Shown here: positions 32,971 through 40,607 of the stretch, piece after piece | How positions within the stretch are numbered: position 1 is the stretch's first letter | How the letters are laid out: each line of letters opens with the position of its first letter | DNA from: Deltaproteobacteria bacterium | GTDB lineage: Bacteria > Myxococcota_A > UBA9160 > SZUA-336 | Direction: 5' to 3' | Assembly: GCA_029261925.1 (NCBI GenBank) | Contig: JAJDAJ010000047.1 | Coordinates: 1 to 41,607, forward strand | Length of the DNA stretch: 41,607 nt | Position numbers and translations under genes: made by a program | Notes under the pieces: model-generated | The model's input: only the letters and a program-made list of their open reading frames with translations | The model's database searches: none | What the model was told of the DNA's origin: nothing

Positions 32971-33848
32971 TCGCCCAGATCGCGGCCATCCTCGCCCCGA
33001 CCGCGGCGGCGACGCTGGTCGGCTGGCTCTGGTCGCGCCACGGCCCCGGGATCGATCGCCGGCGCACCACCGACCTGATCATGCTCCTGGGCGCACCGTG
33101 CCTGGTCTTCCACGGTCTGGTCTCCGCGGAGCTCGACGCCGCGGCCATGGGCGAGATGGCCGCTGCGAGTGCGGCAGCGCTGCTCGCGTTCGCGCTCGTG
33201 GCCGCACCGATCCTGCGCCTGGCCCATCTGGAGCTGCCGACCTTCCTGGCGCCGATGGTCTTCGGCAACGCCGGCAACATGGGACTGCCGGTCTGCCTGT
33301 TCGCCTTCGGCCCGGAGGGCCTGGCGCTCGCCCTGGTCTTCTTCGCCGTGACCTCGGTGGTGCACTTCAGCCTGGGCATCGCGCTCTGGAGCGGTCGCAT
33401 CTCGCTGGCGGCGATCGCGCGCACGCCGCTGGCGCTCGCCGCCCTGCTCGCGGTGGGGGTCAAGCTGACCGACTTCCCGGTGCCCGGCTGGCTGCTCGAC
33501 ACCGCGGGGCTGCTCGGGGGATGCGCCGTGCCGCTGATGCTCCTGAGCCTGGGCGCAGCGATCGCGGAGCTGCGGGTGGAGCGTCTGGGGCGGCAGGCCG
33601 CGCTGGCGGCGCTGCGGCTGGGCATGGGCGCGGGCGTCGGCCTGGGCCTGTCGCGGCTGCTCGGTCTCGAGGGCGTGGCGCGCGGGGTCCTGGTGCTGCA
33701 GGCCGCGATGCCGGTGGCCGTGGTCAACCACCTGATGGCGGAGCGCTACGGGCGCTCGCCCGACGACGTGGCTGGCGTGATCGTGCTGTCGACCCTGGGC
33801 TCGCTGCTGACCTTCCCGCTGCTGCTCGCGCACCTGCTCGGCTCCTGA
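32967..33848 (+). CDS. AEC-family transporter (auxin efflux carrier/MdcF-like)
   Basis: A 293-residue membrane protein with about ten helices in two halves. LEL-PTFLAPMVFGNAGNMGLPV is the AEC family's conserved mid-protein NxGNxGLP motif, and LVLQAAMPVAVVNHLMAERYG is the matching C-terminal motif. Bacterial members export or import malonate, malate and other organic acids. The start is TTG, overlapping the ctaB stop (TTGA), so it is translated with the oxidase-assembly genes; why a carrier sits there is unclear. Confidence 0.87.
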   Translation: MIAQIAAILAPTAAATLVGWLWSRHGPGIDRRRTTDLIMLLGAPCLVFHGLVSAELDAAAMGEMAAASAAALLAFALVAAPILRLAHLELPTFLAPMVFGNAGNMGLPVCLFAFGPEGLALALVFFAVTSVVHFSLGIALWSGRISLAAIARTPLALAALLAVGVKLTDFPVPGWLLDTAGLLGGCAVPLMLLSLGAAIAELRVERLGRQAALAALRLGMGAGVGLGLSRLLGLEGVARGVLVLQAAMPVAVVNHLMAERYGRSPDDVAGVIVLSTLGSLLTFPLLLAHLLGS

Positions 33849-33857
33849 GTGTGCTGC

Positions 33858-33869
33858 TAAGCTCGGCGG
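33858..33869 (+). promoter_or_regulatory. Putative leaderless -10 element (TAAGCT-N6-ATG) of the DUF2889 gene
   Basis: TAAGCT at 33858-33863 precedes the ATG at 33870 by six bases. The spacer CGGCGG is not a convincing ribosome binding site. It would give the last two genes of the cluster their own promoter. Confidence 0.5.
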
Positions 33870-34637
33870 ATGTCCGAGCAGACGCCGTACCGTCCCTACG
33901 GGACCGCCGTGTACCGACGGCTGCTCGATGCGCAGCTGTCGCCGGGGCGCGCCGAGGGCGAGCTGATCGACGACTTCCACCACTTTCGCGCCTGGATCAC
34001 GCACGACGGCGAGCGCGTCACCGGCGCGGGCGGCGCCGCGCCGCGGCATCCCTGGGCCACCTGCGCCGAGGCCGTCGGCCCGCTCCGCGCGCTGGTCGGT
34101 GCGCCCCTCGCCAGGCTGGGGTCCATGCGCGCGCCGGCGGCCTACACCGATCGGCGTCGCCAGTGCACGCACCTCTTCGACGCCGCGACCCTCGCACTGG
34201 CGCGCGTGGCTCGCGACGCGGGCGACGTGAGCTACCGGATCGCGGTGCCCGACGCGATCGACGGCCGCACGCGCGCCGAGCTGTGCCGCGACGGTGAGGC
34301 GCTCCTTCTCTGGGACATCCGCGATCGGGTGATCGAGACGCCCGGACCCTTCGCCGGCCGCCGGCTCGGTGCGGGCCTGGCGGACTGGGCCGAGTCGGAG
34401 CTCGACGCGAGCCTGGCCGAGGCCGTGCTCGTGCTGCAGCGCGCCTGCACGATCGCGGGCGGGCGGCGCATGGATCTCGAAGCCTATCCCGGCGCGGCTG
34501 CGGTGCAGCCCAACCCCATGGGCCAGTGCCACACCTACCAGCCCGGCACGGTCGAGCGCGGCGCGCGAATGCGCGGCAGCGTGCGCGACCTGACCGACGT
34601 CGAGGACCTGCGCGCCGCCAGCCTCGCGGAGCCCTGA
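33870..34637 (+). CDS. DUF2889 domain-containing protein
   Basis: A 255-residue protein that matches the uncharacterised DUF2889 family by its sequence blocks: DDFHHFRAWITHDGERV, HPWATCAEAVGPLRALVG, RQCTHLFDAATLALA and a late GQCHTYQPG. Conserved Cys and His residues (ATC, QCTH, GQCH) hint at metal or cofactor binding, which is inference. No signal peptide or membrane segment is visible. The GTG of the COQ8-like gene follows the stop with no gap, so the two form one unit. Confidence 0.8.
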   Translation: MSEQTPYRPYGTAVYRRLLDAQLSPGRAEGELIDDFHHFRAWITHDGERVTGAGGAAPRHPWATCAEAVGPLRALVGAPLARLGSMRAPAAYTDRRRQCTHLFDAATLALARVARDAGDVSYRIAVPDAIDGRTRAELCRDGEALLLWDIRDRVIETPGPFAGRRLGAGLADWAESELDASLAEAVLVLQRACTIAGGRRMDLEAYPGAAAVQPNPMGQCHTYQPGTVERGARMRGSVRDLTDVEDLRAASLAEP

Positions 34638-35915
34638 GTGTCCGGCCCCACCGGGCGCCCGCCCGCGCCACTGCCCGGAACCCGCGCGGAGCGGGCGGGG
34701 CGGCTGGCCCGCGCGCTGGCCGGTCTGGCGGGCGACGCGGCGCGCGCCTGGCTGGGCGGCGGCGGCGAGCTGCCGCCCGGCGCCGTGGCGCACCTCGCCG
34801 ACGCGCTCGGCGAGCTGCGTGGCGCGGCGCTCAAGCTCGGCCAGCTGCTGGCCCTGCAGGGCAGCGCGCTGCCGCCCGCACTGGCCGAGGCGCTGGCGCT
34901 GCTGGAGGAGCGCTCGCACCAGATGCCGCCGGCCCAGCTCGAGCGCGTGCTGCGGCGCGACCTCGGTGAAGCGGGGCTGGCCCGGCTCGCCGAGCTGGAT
35001 CCCGAGCCGCTCGCGGCGGCCTCGATCGGGCAGGTACACGGGGCGGTGTCATGCGAGGGGCGCGACCTGGTCCTCAAGGTCCAGTACCCCGGGGTCGCCC
35101 GGGCCATCGACGCCGACGTGGACAACCTGGCGCTGCTGCTTCGCTCGCTCGGTCTGCTGCCGGCGTTCGCCGCGGGCGACTGGCCCGACGCGCTCAAGCG
35201 CGAGCTGCGGCGCGAGGCGGACTACCGGCGCGAGGCTCGCGAGTCGGAGCGCTTCGGCCACTGGCTCCAGGGCGATCCCGATCTCTACGTACCGGGGGTG
35301 CTCGAGGAGCTCTCGACGCGGCGCGTCCTCGCGACCGAGCGCGTGCGCGGGCTGCCGCTCGAGGACCTGCGCTCGCCCACCCACCCCGACGCGCGCCGCG
35401 ATCGTCTGGGCGCAGCGCTGCTGCGCCTGGTGCTGCGCGAGCTTCTCGAGCTGCGCTGCGTGCAGACGGACCCCAATCCAGCCAACTACCTCTACGACCC
35501 GAAGCGCGACCGCATCGCGCTGCTCGACTTCGGCGCCGTGCAGCGCCTGACGCGTGCGGAGAGCGCGGCCTGGCGAGACCTCGTGGGGGCAGCGGTCGCG
35601 AGGGAGCCCGGGAGCCTGGTCCGTGCCGCCCGCGTGCTCGGTCTCTGCGGCGATCCCGACGATGCCGCAGTCGCGCGCCTGCGGGCGCTCGCGGAGACCG
35701 CGGCGGCGCCGCTGCGGCACCGCGGGGTGTACGACTTCGCGGCATCCGATCTGCCCGCGCGCGTGCGCGCGCGGGCGGGCGAGCTCTGGTCGACGGGTCC
35801 GGCCCCGCCGGTCGGCGCACTGCTGGTCGCGCGACGTCTGGGCGGGACCTTCCTGCTGCTCGCGCACATCGGCGCGCGCGTCGATGCCCGCGCGATCTGG
35901 GAGCAGGTCGCCTGA
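34638..35915 (+). CDS. ABC1/UbiB/COQ8-type atypical kinase
   Basis: A 425-residue protein-kinase-like ATPase. The family KxGQ motif is KLGQ (66-69), the Ala-rich nucleotide loop is AAASIGQVH (127-134), and the VLKVQYPG Lys is near 147. TDPNPANYLYD takes the catalytic-loop place, and LLDFGAV is the metal-binding DFG. The wording TDPNPANYLYD is closer to eukaryotic COQ8 (TDPNWxNF) than to bacterial UbiB (HADxHPGN). UbiB/COQ8 proteins aid ubiquinone synthesis. No C-terminal membrane helices like those of E. coli UbiB are evident. The GTG start directly abuts the DUF2889 stop. Confidence 0.88.
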   Translation: MSGPTGRPPAPLPGTRAERAGRLARALAGLAGDAARAWLGGGGELPPGAVAHLADALGELRGAALKLGQLLALQGSALPPALAEALALLEERSHQMPPAQLERVLRRDLGEAGLARLAELDPEPLAAASIGQVHGAVSCEGRDLVLKVQYPGVARAIDADVDNLALLLRSLGLLPAFAAGDWPDALKRELRREADYRREARESERFGHWLQGDPDLYVPGVLEELSTRRVLATERVRGLPLEDLRSPTHPDARRDRLGAALLRLVLRELLELRCVQTDPNPANYLYDPKRDRIALLDFGAVQRLTRAESAAWRDLVGAAVAREPGSLVRAARVLGLCGDPDDAAVARLRALAETAAAPLRHRGVYDFAASDLPARVRARAGELWSTGPAPPVGALLVARRLGGTFLLLAHIGARVDARAIWEQVA

Positions 35916-35919
35916 GGGC

Positions 35920-36672
35920 TCAGATCCCGGAGCCGTCCCGCTCGTAGCCCACGTGGATCCCGCACTCCCGGGCGTCGTCGGTCTCCCACCACCAGCGGCC
36001 GGAGCGCTCGTCGTCGCCGGGCTTCACGGCCCGGCTGCACGGGGCGCAGCCCACCGAGGGGTAGCCGCGCGCGTGCAGCGCGTTCACCGGCACGGCGTGC
36101 TCGCGCACGTACCCGTCCACCTGCTCGCGGCTCCAGCGGGCCAGCGGGTTGAGCTTGACCAGGCCGCCGTTGACGCGGTCGATCTCCGCCGCGGGCACTC
36201 CCGCGCGCCGCGCCGACTGGTCGGCGCGCAGCCCGGTCAGCCACGCGTCGAGCTCCGACAGGGCCCGCTTGAGCGGCTCCACCTTGCGGATGCCGCAGCA
36301 GAGCTGCCGGTTCTCGAGCGACTCGTAGAACAGGTTCACGCCGTGCCGGCGCACCATGGACTCCACGCGCTCCGCACCCGGCATGAAGAGCTCGATCTCG
36401 ATTCCGTAGCGCTCCCGGGCGCGGTCCATCAGGCCGTGCGTCTCGTGCGGCAGCCGGCCCGTGTCGATGGTGAACACGCGTGCCTGGCCGGGCGCGATGC
36501 GGTGCATCAGGTCGAGGATCACCATGCCCTCGGGCGAGCCGAAGCTCGCGGAGAGCGAGAGCCGCGGGGCGAACTGCTCGAAGCCCCACTTGATCAGGTC
36601 CTCCGCCGGCCAGCTCTCCAGCTCGCCGGACTCCAGGCGCCGCTCGACTTCCTGCTGGGACATCGGGGACAT
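35920..36672 (-). CDS. cysH: Adenylyl-sulfate (APS) reductase, assimilatory, [4Fe-4S] type
   Basis: A 250-residue enzyme that reduces activated sulfate to sulfite in cysteine synthesis. SASFGSPEGMVILDL is the nucleotide-binding loop and FTIDTGRLPHETH follows. Cys125-Cys126 (LCCGIRK) with Cys209 and Cys212 (GCAPCSR) form the [4Fe-4S] site that marks the APS-using form, and Cys237 in ECGIH is the catalytic cysteine. The ATG at 36672 is chosen because GGGAGAGAGG precedes it; the frame is open to 36792. No cysD, cysN, cysI or cysJ genes adjoin. An 18-bp palindrome overlaps its predicted promoter, so it is probably regulated by sulfur or redox state. Confidence 0.93.
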   Translation of the reverse strand: MSPMSQQEVERRLESGELESWPAEDLIKWGFEQFAPRLSLSASFGSPEGMVILDLMHRIAPGQARVFTIDTGRLPHETHGLMDRARERYGIEIELFMPGAERVESMVRRHGVNLFYESLENRQLCCGIRKVEPLKRALSELDAWLTGLRADQSARRAGVPAAEIDRVNGGLVKLNPLARWSREQVDGYVREHAVPVNALHARGYPSVGCAPCSRAVKPGDDERSGRWWWETDDARECGIHVGYERDGSGI

Positions 36673-36709
36673 CCTCTCTCCCGCGCGCCGGCGCGCCGGC
36701 GGCATTTCC

Positions 36710-36738
36710 AGGGTATGACACTCGGGAATTCTGATCAA
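36710..36738 (-). promoter_or_regulatory. Predicted cysH promoter
   Basis: On the minus strand TTGATC (36738-36733) and TACCCT (36715-36710) are 17 bases apart. The leader from about 36703 contains the ribosome binding site. The -35 lies inside the palindrome at 36732-36749. Confidence 0.4.
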
Positions 36739-36749
36739 TGACTTGATCA
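36732..36749. promoter_or_regulatory. Perfect palindromic operator candidate upstream of cysH
   Basis: TGATCAATGACTTGATCA consists of TGATCAA and its exact complement TTGATCA around TGAC. It is A+T-rich in a G+C-rich genome and sits 60-77 bases before the cysH start, over the predicted -35. This is the layout of a dimeric repressor site. The VWA gene transcribed the other way starts 68 bases beyond it and could share control. Confidence 0.55.
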
Positions 36750-36817
36750 TATCCCGATCCTGAGGATGTGGAATAGCTGCCTCAGGTTTCACCCAGCGGA
36801 TTCCGCTGTGGAAGCCC

Positions 36818-38281
36818 GTGAGGATCTCCCCCCTCCTGGCAGCTACCTGCGCGCTGTGGCTGGTGACGACCGGCCCGGACCCGGCCGTCTCGCAGGGGCC
36901 CGGCGGGGCGGATCCGGACGAGGCGCGGCCCTACGCCGATGCCTATCGCGCCGACTCGCTGTCCCCGGTGCCGCCCGGGCCACCCGACCAGGTGCAGATC
37001 CTGCCGTCGCCGGGTGCCGGCCCCTGGCCGCGCCGGCTGACCTCCGAGGTCGAGCAGCGCGTGCTCAGGGAGTGGCCCGGAGAGCGCATCTACGGGCCGA
37101 TCTACAGCTCGCTCGGCGTCTGGCTCCGCTACCCGCTGGTGACCGCACGGGTCGGTGGTCGGGTGCTGGTGCCCGCCGTGGACGGCTCGAGCCTGCGGAT
37201 CGAGGGGCGGGTCGAGGCGCCGCCGGTGGCGGGCCGGCGCAGCGTCGTCGTCCTGGTCGATGCCTCGGCCAGTGCCAATGCCCTCACGGCGCTGCACGGA
37301 GAGGACGGAGTCGAGTACGTCTCCGTGCTCGAGGCCGAGCGCCGTGCCCTCGAGCAGCTGCTGGAGCTGATCGGCGAGGAGTGGCTCGACGTGGCCGTGC
37401 TGGCGTTCGGGGAGTCGACCTGGACGGTGGCCGAGCCCGGGAGCTCACGGGCCCGGCTGCGCCGCGGGCTCGAGCGCTTCCGGCGCGAGAAGCCCCGGGG
37501 CGAGGGGCGGACCGACCTGGTCTGTGCGCTCTGGAGCGCGTCCGAGTGGCTCGAGGCCACGCCGGCCGGCACCCAGCGCGAGATCGTCGTGCTGACCGAC
37601 GGCGAGATGCCTCACTCGGGTCGGTTCGTGGACTGCGACGGGCCCTACATGCGCCGTTCACCGGCGGCGCGCGGCGCCTGCGAGGCGCGCCGCAACCGCA
37701 GCCCGTGTCCGGCCGCGGCGCGGCTCGACCCCGGCGCGGGCAGCTCGGATCTGGTGCACCTGGCGAGCTTCGCGCGGCGCGCCGAGGGCCGCGTGCGCGT
37801 GACCCCGCTGGTCTTCGACCCGGCGCACGCCGCGCGACCCCACGAGCAGCTGGCGCGTCGCACCGGCTCGCGGCTGGTGCGCGTGCCCTCTCCCGGGGCG
37901 GTCGAGACGGCGCTGCCAGCGCTGGTGTCCAGTCGCGTGCGCACGGTCAGCGCCCGCAACCTGACCAGCGGCGCACATGCCGACGACCTGCTGGTCGAGG
38001 GGCAGGACGGCCGCATCCTCGGCGAGCTGCCGCTGCTCGAGGGTGCCAACGACGTGGAGCTGCGCATCCACAGCGACCGCGGTGCGGCGGGGCTGTTCCG
38101 CTTCCGCATCTACGCCATGCCGGGCCACGCCGAGCGCTACCTGGCGCGCCTGCGCAGCGAGAACGCCGAGCTCGCGCGGCGCAGTGCCGAGCTGCTCGGC
38201 GCGCGCGGGGAGCGCCAGCAGCAGCTCGCGCGCGAGCGGCGCCTCGACATCGAGCTGCCCGCCTCGCCGGCGGCGCCCTAG
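36818..38281 (+). CDS. Secreted von Willebrand factor A-domain protein
   Basis: A 487-residue exported protein. The N-terminus (RISPLLAATCALWLVTTG) is a signal peptide, perhaps of lipoprotein type given the Cys at position 11, although no standard lipobox is present. The VWA domain starts near 142 with VVVLVDASASA, giving the MIDAS DxSxS (148-152), followed by the Thr of GRTDLV and the Asp of VVLTDGEM. Such domains bind Mg2+ and protein partners. The C-terminal third holds strand-rich sequence and ends in a charged helix (about 440-475) that may form a coiled coil. No family beyond VWA was recognised. The GTG start lacks a good ribosome binding site. Confidence 0.75.
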   Translation: MRISPLLAATCALWLVTTGPDPAVSQGPGGADPDEARPYADAYRADSLSPVPPGPPDQVQILPSPGAGPWPRRLTSEVEQRVLREWPGERIYGPIYSSLGVWLRYPLVTARVGGRVLVPAVDGSSLRIEGRVEAPPVAGRRSVVVLVDASASANALTALHGEDGVEYVSVLEAERRALEQLLELIGEEWLDVAVLAFGESTWTVAEPGSSRARLRRGLERFRREKPRGEGRTDLVCALWSASEWLEATPAGTQREIVVLTDGEMPHSGRFVDCDGPYMRRSPAARGACEARRNRSPCPAAARLDPGAGSSDLVHLASFARRAEGRVRVTPLVFDPAHAARPHEQLARRTGSRLVRVPSPGAVETALPALVSSRVRTVSARNLTSGAHADDLLVEGQDGRILGELPLLEGANDVELRIHSDRGAAGLFRFRIYAMPGHAERYLARLRSENAELARRSAELLGARGERQQQLARERRLDIELPASPAAP

Positions 38282-38324
38282 ACGCCCCGGAGTCGCGCGA
38301 CTCGCCCGCTCCGGACCGCGGCAC

Positions 38325-38338
38325 TAGACTGCGGCATC
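38325..38338 (+). promoter_or_regulatory. Putative leaderless -10 element (TAGACT-N8-ATG) of argC
   Basis: TAGACT at 38325-38330 precedes the argC ATG by eight bases, and no Shine-Dalgarno sequence lies between. Confidence 0.45.
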
Positions 38339-39343
38339 ATGACGCCCCGGGTCTTCATCGACGGTCAGGCTGGCACCACGGGTCTGAGGATCCGCGAGCG
38401 CCTGGCCCCGCGCGACGATCTCGAGCTGCTCGAGATCGAGGAGGCGCGGCGCAAGGATCCCGGGGAGCGCGCGCGGCTGCTCGCCGCCGCCGACGTGGCC
38501 CTGCTCTGCCTGCCCGATCCCGCGGCTCTCGAGGCGGTCGAGCTGGCGGGCGAGGGCACGCGCCTGCTCGACGCGAGCACAGCGCACCGGGTGGCGTCCG
38601 GCTGGGTGTACGGCCTGCCCGAGCTCGCGCCCGGCCAGCGCGACGCGATCCGCGAGGCCGCGCGCGTCTCGAACCCGGGCTGCTATCCGACCTGCACCAC
38701 GCTGCTGCTGCGGCCGCTCGTCGACGCCGGGCTGCTCGACGCGGCGGCGCCGCTGAGCGTTCACGCGCTCTCGGGCTACACCGGGGGCGGGCGCGCGCTG
38801 ATCGAGCGCTGGGAGGATCCGGCGCTCGGCCTCGGCGAGCTGCCGTTCGAGGCGCCCTATGCGCTCGACCGCGTGCACAAGCACGTTGCCGAGATGACCG
38901 TGCACGCCGGGCTCTCCCGGGCACCGTTCTTCGTGCCGGCGGTGGGAGCCTTCGACTGCGGCATGCGTGTCGAGATCCCCCTGCACGCCGCTGCGCTGGA
39001 GCCGGGTGCCACGGGCGAGCGCATCCACGAGGAGCTCGGGGCGCGCTATACCGACGAGCCCCTCGTCCGCGTTCGCACGTATCAGGAGCCGCTGGAGCTC
39101 GACGAGCACAGCTTCGATCCGCGCGTCTGCAACGGCACCGATCGCGTCGAGCTCGCGGTCGCGGCGAACCCCGCCGGTCACGTCCTGCTCCTGGCGCTCG
39201 TCGACAACCTGGGCAAGGGGGCCGCGGGCGCCGCCGTACAGAACCTGAACCTGATGCTCGGCCTGCCCGAGTCCGCCGGGCTTCGCGCGGACCCGGCCGG
39301 CTACGGCCCGGGCGGCGCGCCCATCGCCGGAGGCCAGAGGTAG
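38339..39343 (+). CDS. argC: N-acetyl-gamma-glutamyl-phosphate reductase, type 2
   Basis: A 334-residue enzyme that reduces N-acetylglutamyl-5-phosphate to the semialdehyde in arginine synthesis. The opening VFIDGQAGTTGLRIRERL is characteristic of the shorter type 2 ArgC. The catalytic cysteine is Cys115 in SNPGCYPT, and ALSGYTGGGR follows. The C-terminal NLGKGAAGAAVQNLNLMLG closes the fold. It stands alone, without other arg genes. Its 3' end overlaps the convergent sppA gene by 43 bases. No ribosome binding site is visible; TAGACT lies eight bases upstream. Confidence 0.94.
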   Translation: MTPRVFIDGQAGTTGLRIRERLAPRDDLELLEIEEARRKDPGERARLLAAADVALLCLPDPAALEAVELAGEGTRLLDASTAHRVASGWVYGLPELAPGQRDAIREAARVSNPGCYPTCTTLLLRPLVDAGLLDAAAPLSVHALSGYTGGGRALIERWEDPALGLGELPFEAPYALDRVHKHVAEMTVHAGLSRAPFFVPAVGAFDCGMRVEIPLHAAALEPGATGERIHEELGARYTDEPLVRVRTYQEPLELDEHSFDPRVCNGTDRVELAVAANPAGHVLLLALVDNLGKGAAGAAVQNLNLMLGLPESAGLRADPAGYGPGGAPIAGGQR

Positions 39344-40263
39344 TAGAAGCCGTGCGACAGTGGCCCGGCGCCGACGCCGTCCATGCCGGCGCGGCTGTGC
39401 ACGTTCTCGGCCGGTGCGCCCGGGCGGTGGTACAGGACCAGGCGCGACGAGCTCAGGCCCGCGCGCCGCTCGAGCGCGGCGATGGCGTCCTCGATGAACC
39501 CGGTCGCGTCCACCAGGCCGCGCTCGAGCGCCTGCCCCGCGCTGAGGACGCGCCCGTCTGCCAGAGCCGTGATCTCTACGCTGTCCAGGCGCGGGCGCCC
39601 GGCGTCGACGACCGCCACGAAGCGTGCGTGCAGGTCCGCGAGCACCGACTCCAGGTGGGCCCGCTCCTCGGCGCGCATCGGGCGCATCGGCGAGCCCGCG
39701 TCCTTGTAGCGCGCGCTGGTCAGCGTCTGGTCGGCCACCCCGTAGCGCTCCATCAGGCCGGAGAAGTTCAGGCCCGGGAGCACCACGCCGATCGAGCCGG
39801 TGACGCTGGCGGGGTGCGCGATCACCTCGTCGGCCGCCATGGCCACGTAGTAGCCGCCCGACGCTGCGATCCCGTTCAGGAACGCGACCACCGGCAGACC
39901 GCGCTCCGCGCGCCAGCCCTCGAGCTCGTGATGCAGGGTCTCGCTCGCGGCGACGCTGCCCCCGGGGCTGTGGATCCGCAGCAGCAGGCCGGCCACGTCG
40001 TCGTCTTCCCGGGCTCGATCGAGCACCTGGCGCAGCTCGGCGACCATGCTGCGCTGCCGCAGGAAGCCCAGCGCGCTGACGCGCGGCTCGTCACTGATCA
40101 GCCCGCTGACGTCGACGAGCACGAGCTTGGGGCCGTCGTCACCCAGCAGCACGGTCTCCTCGAGCGCGCCGGACGCGTCGGGCAGACCCAGCGAGAGGTC
40201 GATGCGGTTGAAGCAGGCGGTCAGGACGAGCGCCAGTACCAGCCCGGGGATCCTCGGGAGCAT
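39301..40263 (-). CDS. sppA: Signal peptide peptidase SppA-like S49 serine protease, probable lipoprotein
   Basis: A 320-residue S49 protease of the short single-domain type (E. coli SppA is about 618 residues). The N-terminus has a lipobox LTAC at residues 14-17, suggesting a lipid-anchored form rather than the usual membrane helix. The catalytic Ser is in GIAASGGYYVAMAAD and the general-base Lys in SARYKDAGSP; SVTGSIGVV lies between, in family order. It degrades cleaved signal peptides in the membrane. It starts one base after the stop of a small basic protein gene. Its C-terminus overlaps the 3' end of argC. Confidence 0.9.
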   Translation of the reverse strand: MLPRIPGLVLALVLTACFNRIDLSLGLPDASGALEETVLLGDDGPKLVLVDVSGLISDEPRVSALGFLRQRSMVAELRQVLDRAREDDDVAGLLLRIHSPGGSVAASETLHHELEGWRAERGLPVVAFLNGIAASGGYYVAMAADEVIAHPASVTGSIGVVLPGLNFSGLMERYGVADQTLTSARYKDAGSPMRPMRAEERAHLESVLADLHARFVAVVDAGRPRLDSVEITALADGRVLSAGQALERGLVDATGFIEDAIAALERRAGLSSSRLVLYHRPGAPAENVHSRAGMDGVGAGPLSHGFYYLWPPAMGAPPGP

Positions 40264-40264
40264 G

Positions 40265-40531
40265 CTAGCGGGTGCCCTTTCTCTTCTCGGCCCGGTACCG
40301 GGCCCAGCGCTTCTTTGCGGCCTTCGAGATCGCGTCGCGGCCGTCCGCGCTCAGGCGGGGCTTGCCGCGGGTCACCTTCTTGCGGGCGGTACGCTTGCGG
40401 GGCTCGGGGGCGCTCGTCAGCGCCTCGAGCTCCTCGATGCGGGCGCGGACGGCGTCCAGGTCGCGGAGGAGGAGTGTCTGCTCCCGCTTCAGATCCCGGA
40501 TCGCGGCCTGGAGGGACTTTCTCCACGCCAT
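40265..40531 (-). CDS. Small basic coiled-coil protein, putative nucleic-acid binding
   Basis: An 88-residue protein. The ATG at 40531 is supported by GGGAGGAG upstream. Residues 5-40 form an amphipathic heptad-like helix (LKREQTLLLRDLDAVRARIEEL). A Lys/Arg-rich stretch follows, then ADGRDAISKAAKKRWARYRAEK, a motif often seen at the end of small uncharacterised DNA-binding-like bacterial proteins. No named family is claimed. It lies one base upstream of sppA on the same strand, so the two are co-transcribed. TAAGCT at 40564-40559 could be the -10, giving a 27-base leader. Confidence 0.7.
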   Translation of the reverse strand: MAWRKSLQAAIRDLKREQTLLLRDLDAVRARIEELEALTSAPEPRKRTARKKVTRGKPRLSADGRDAISKAAKKRWARYRAEKRKGTR

Positions 40532-40558
40532 GACGTCTCCTCCCACATGGGGTAGACC

Positions 40559-40564
40559 AGCTTA
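40559..40564 (-). promoter_or_regulatory. Possible -10 element of the small protein-sppA operon
   Basis: TAAGCT on the minus strand lies 27 bases before the ATG at 40531, and the leader contains GGGAGGAG. It is the same hexamer found start-proximal at 9508-9513 and 33858-33863. Confidence 0.35.
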
Positions 40565-40607
40565 GGAGCGGGCCCGTTCGCTGTCCACAGCGGGCCCGGG
40601 TGAGATC

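Noticed and set aside
36732..36749. FNR/CRP box upstream of cysH
   Set aside because: The half sites are in the opposite order (ATCAA-N4-TTGAT instead of TTGAT-N4-ATCAA).
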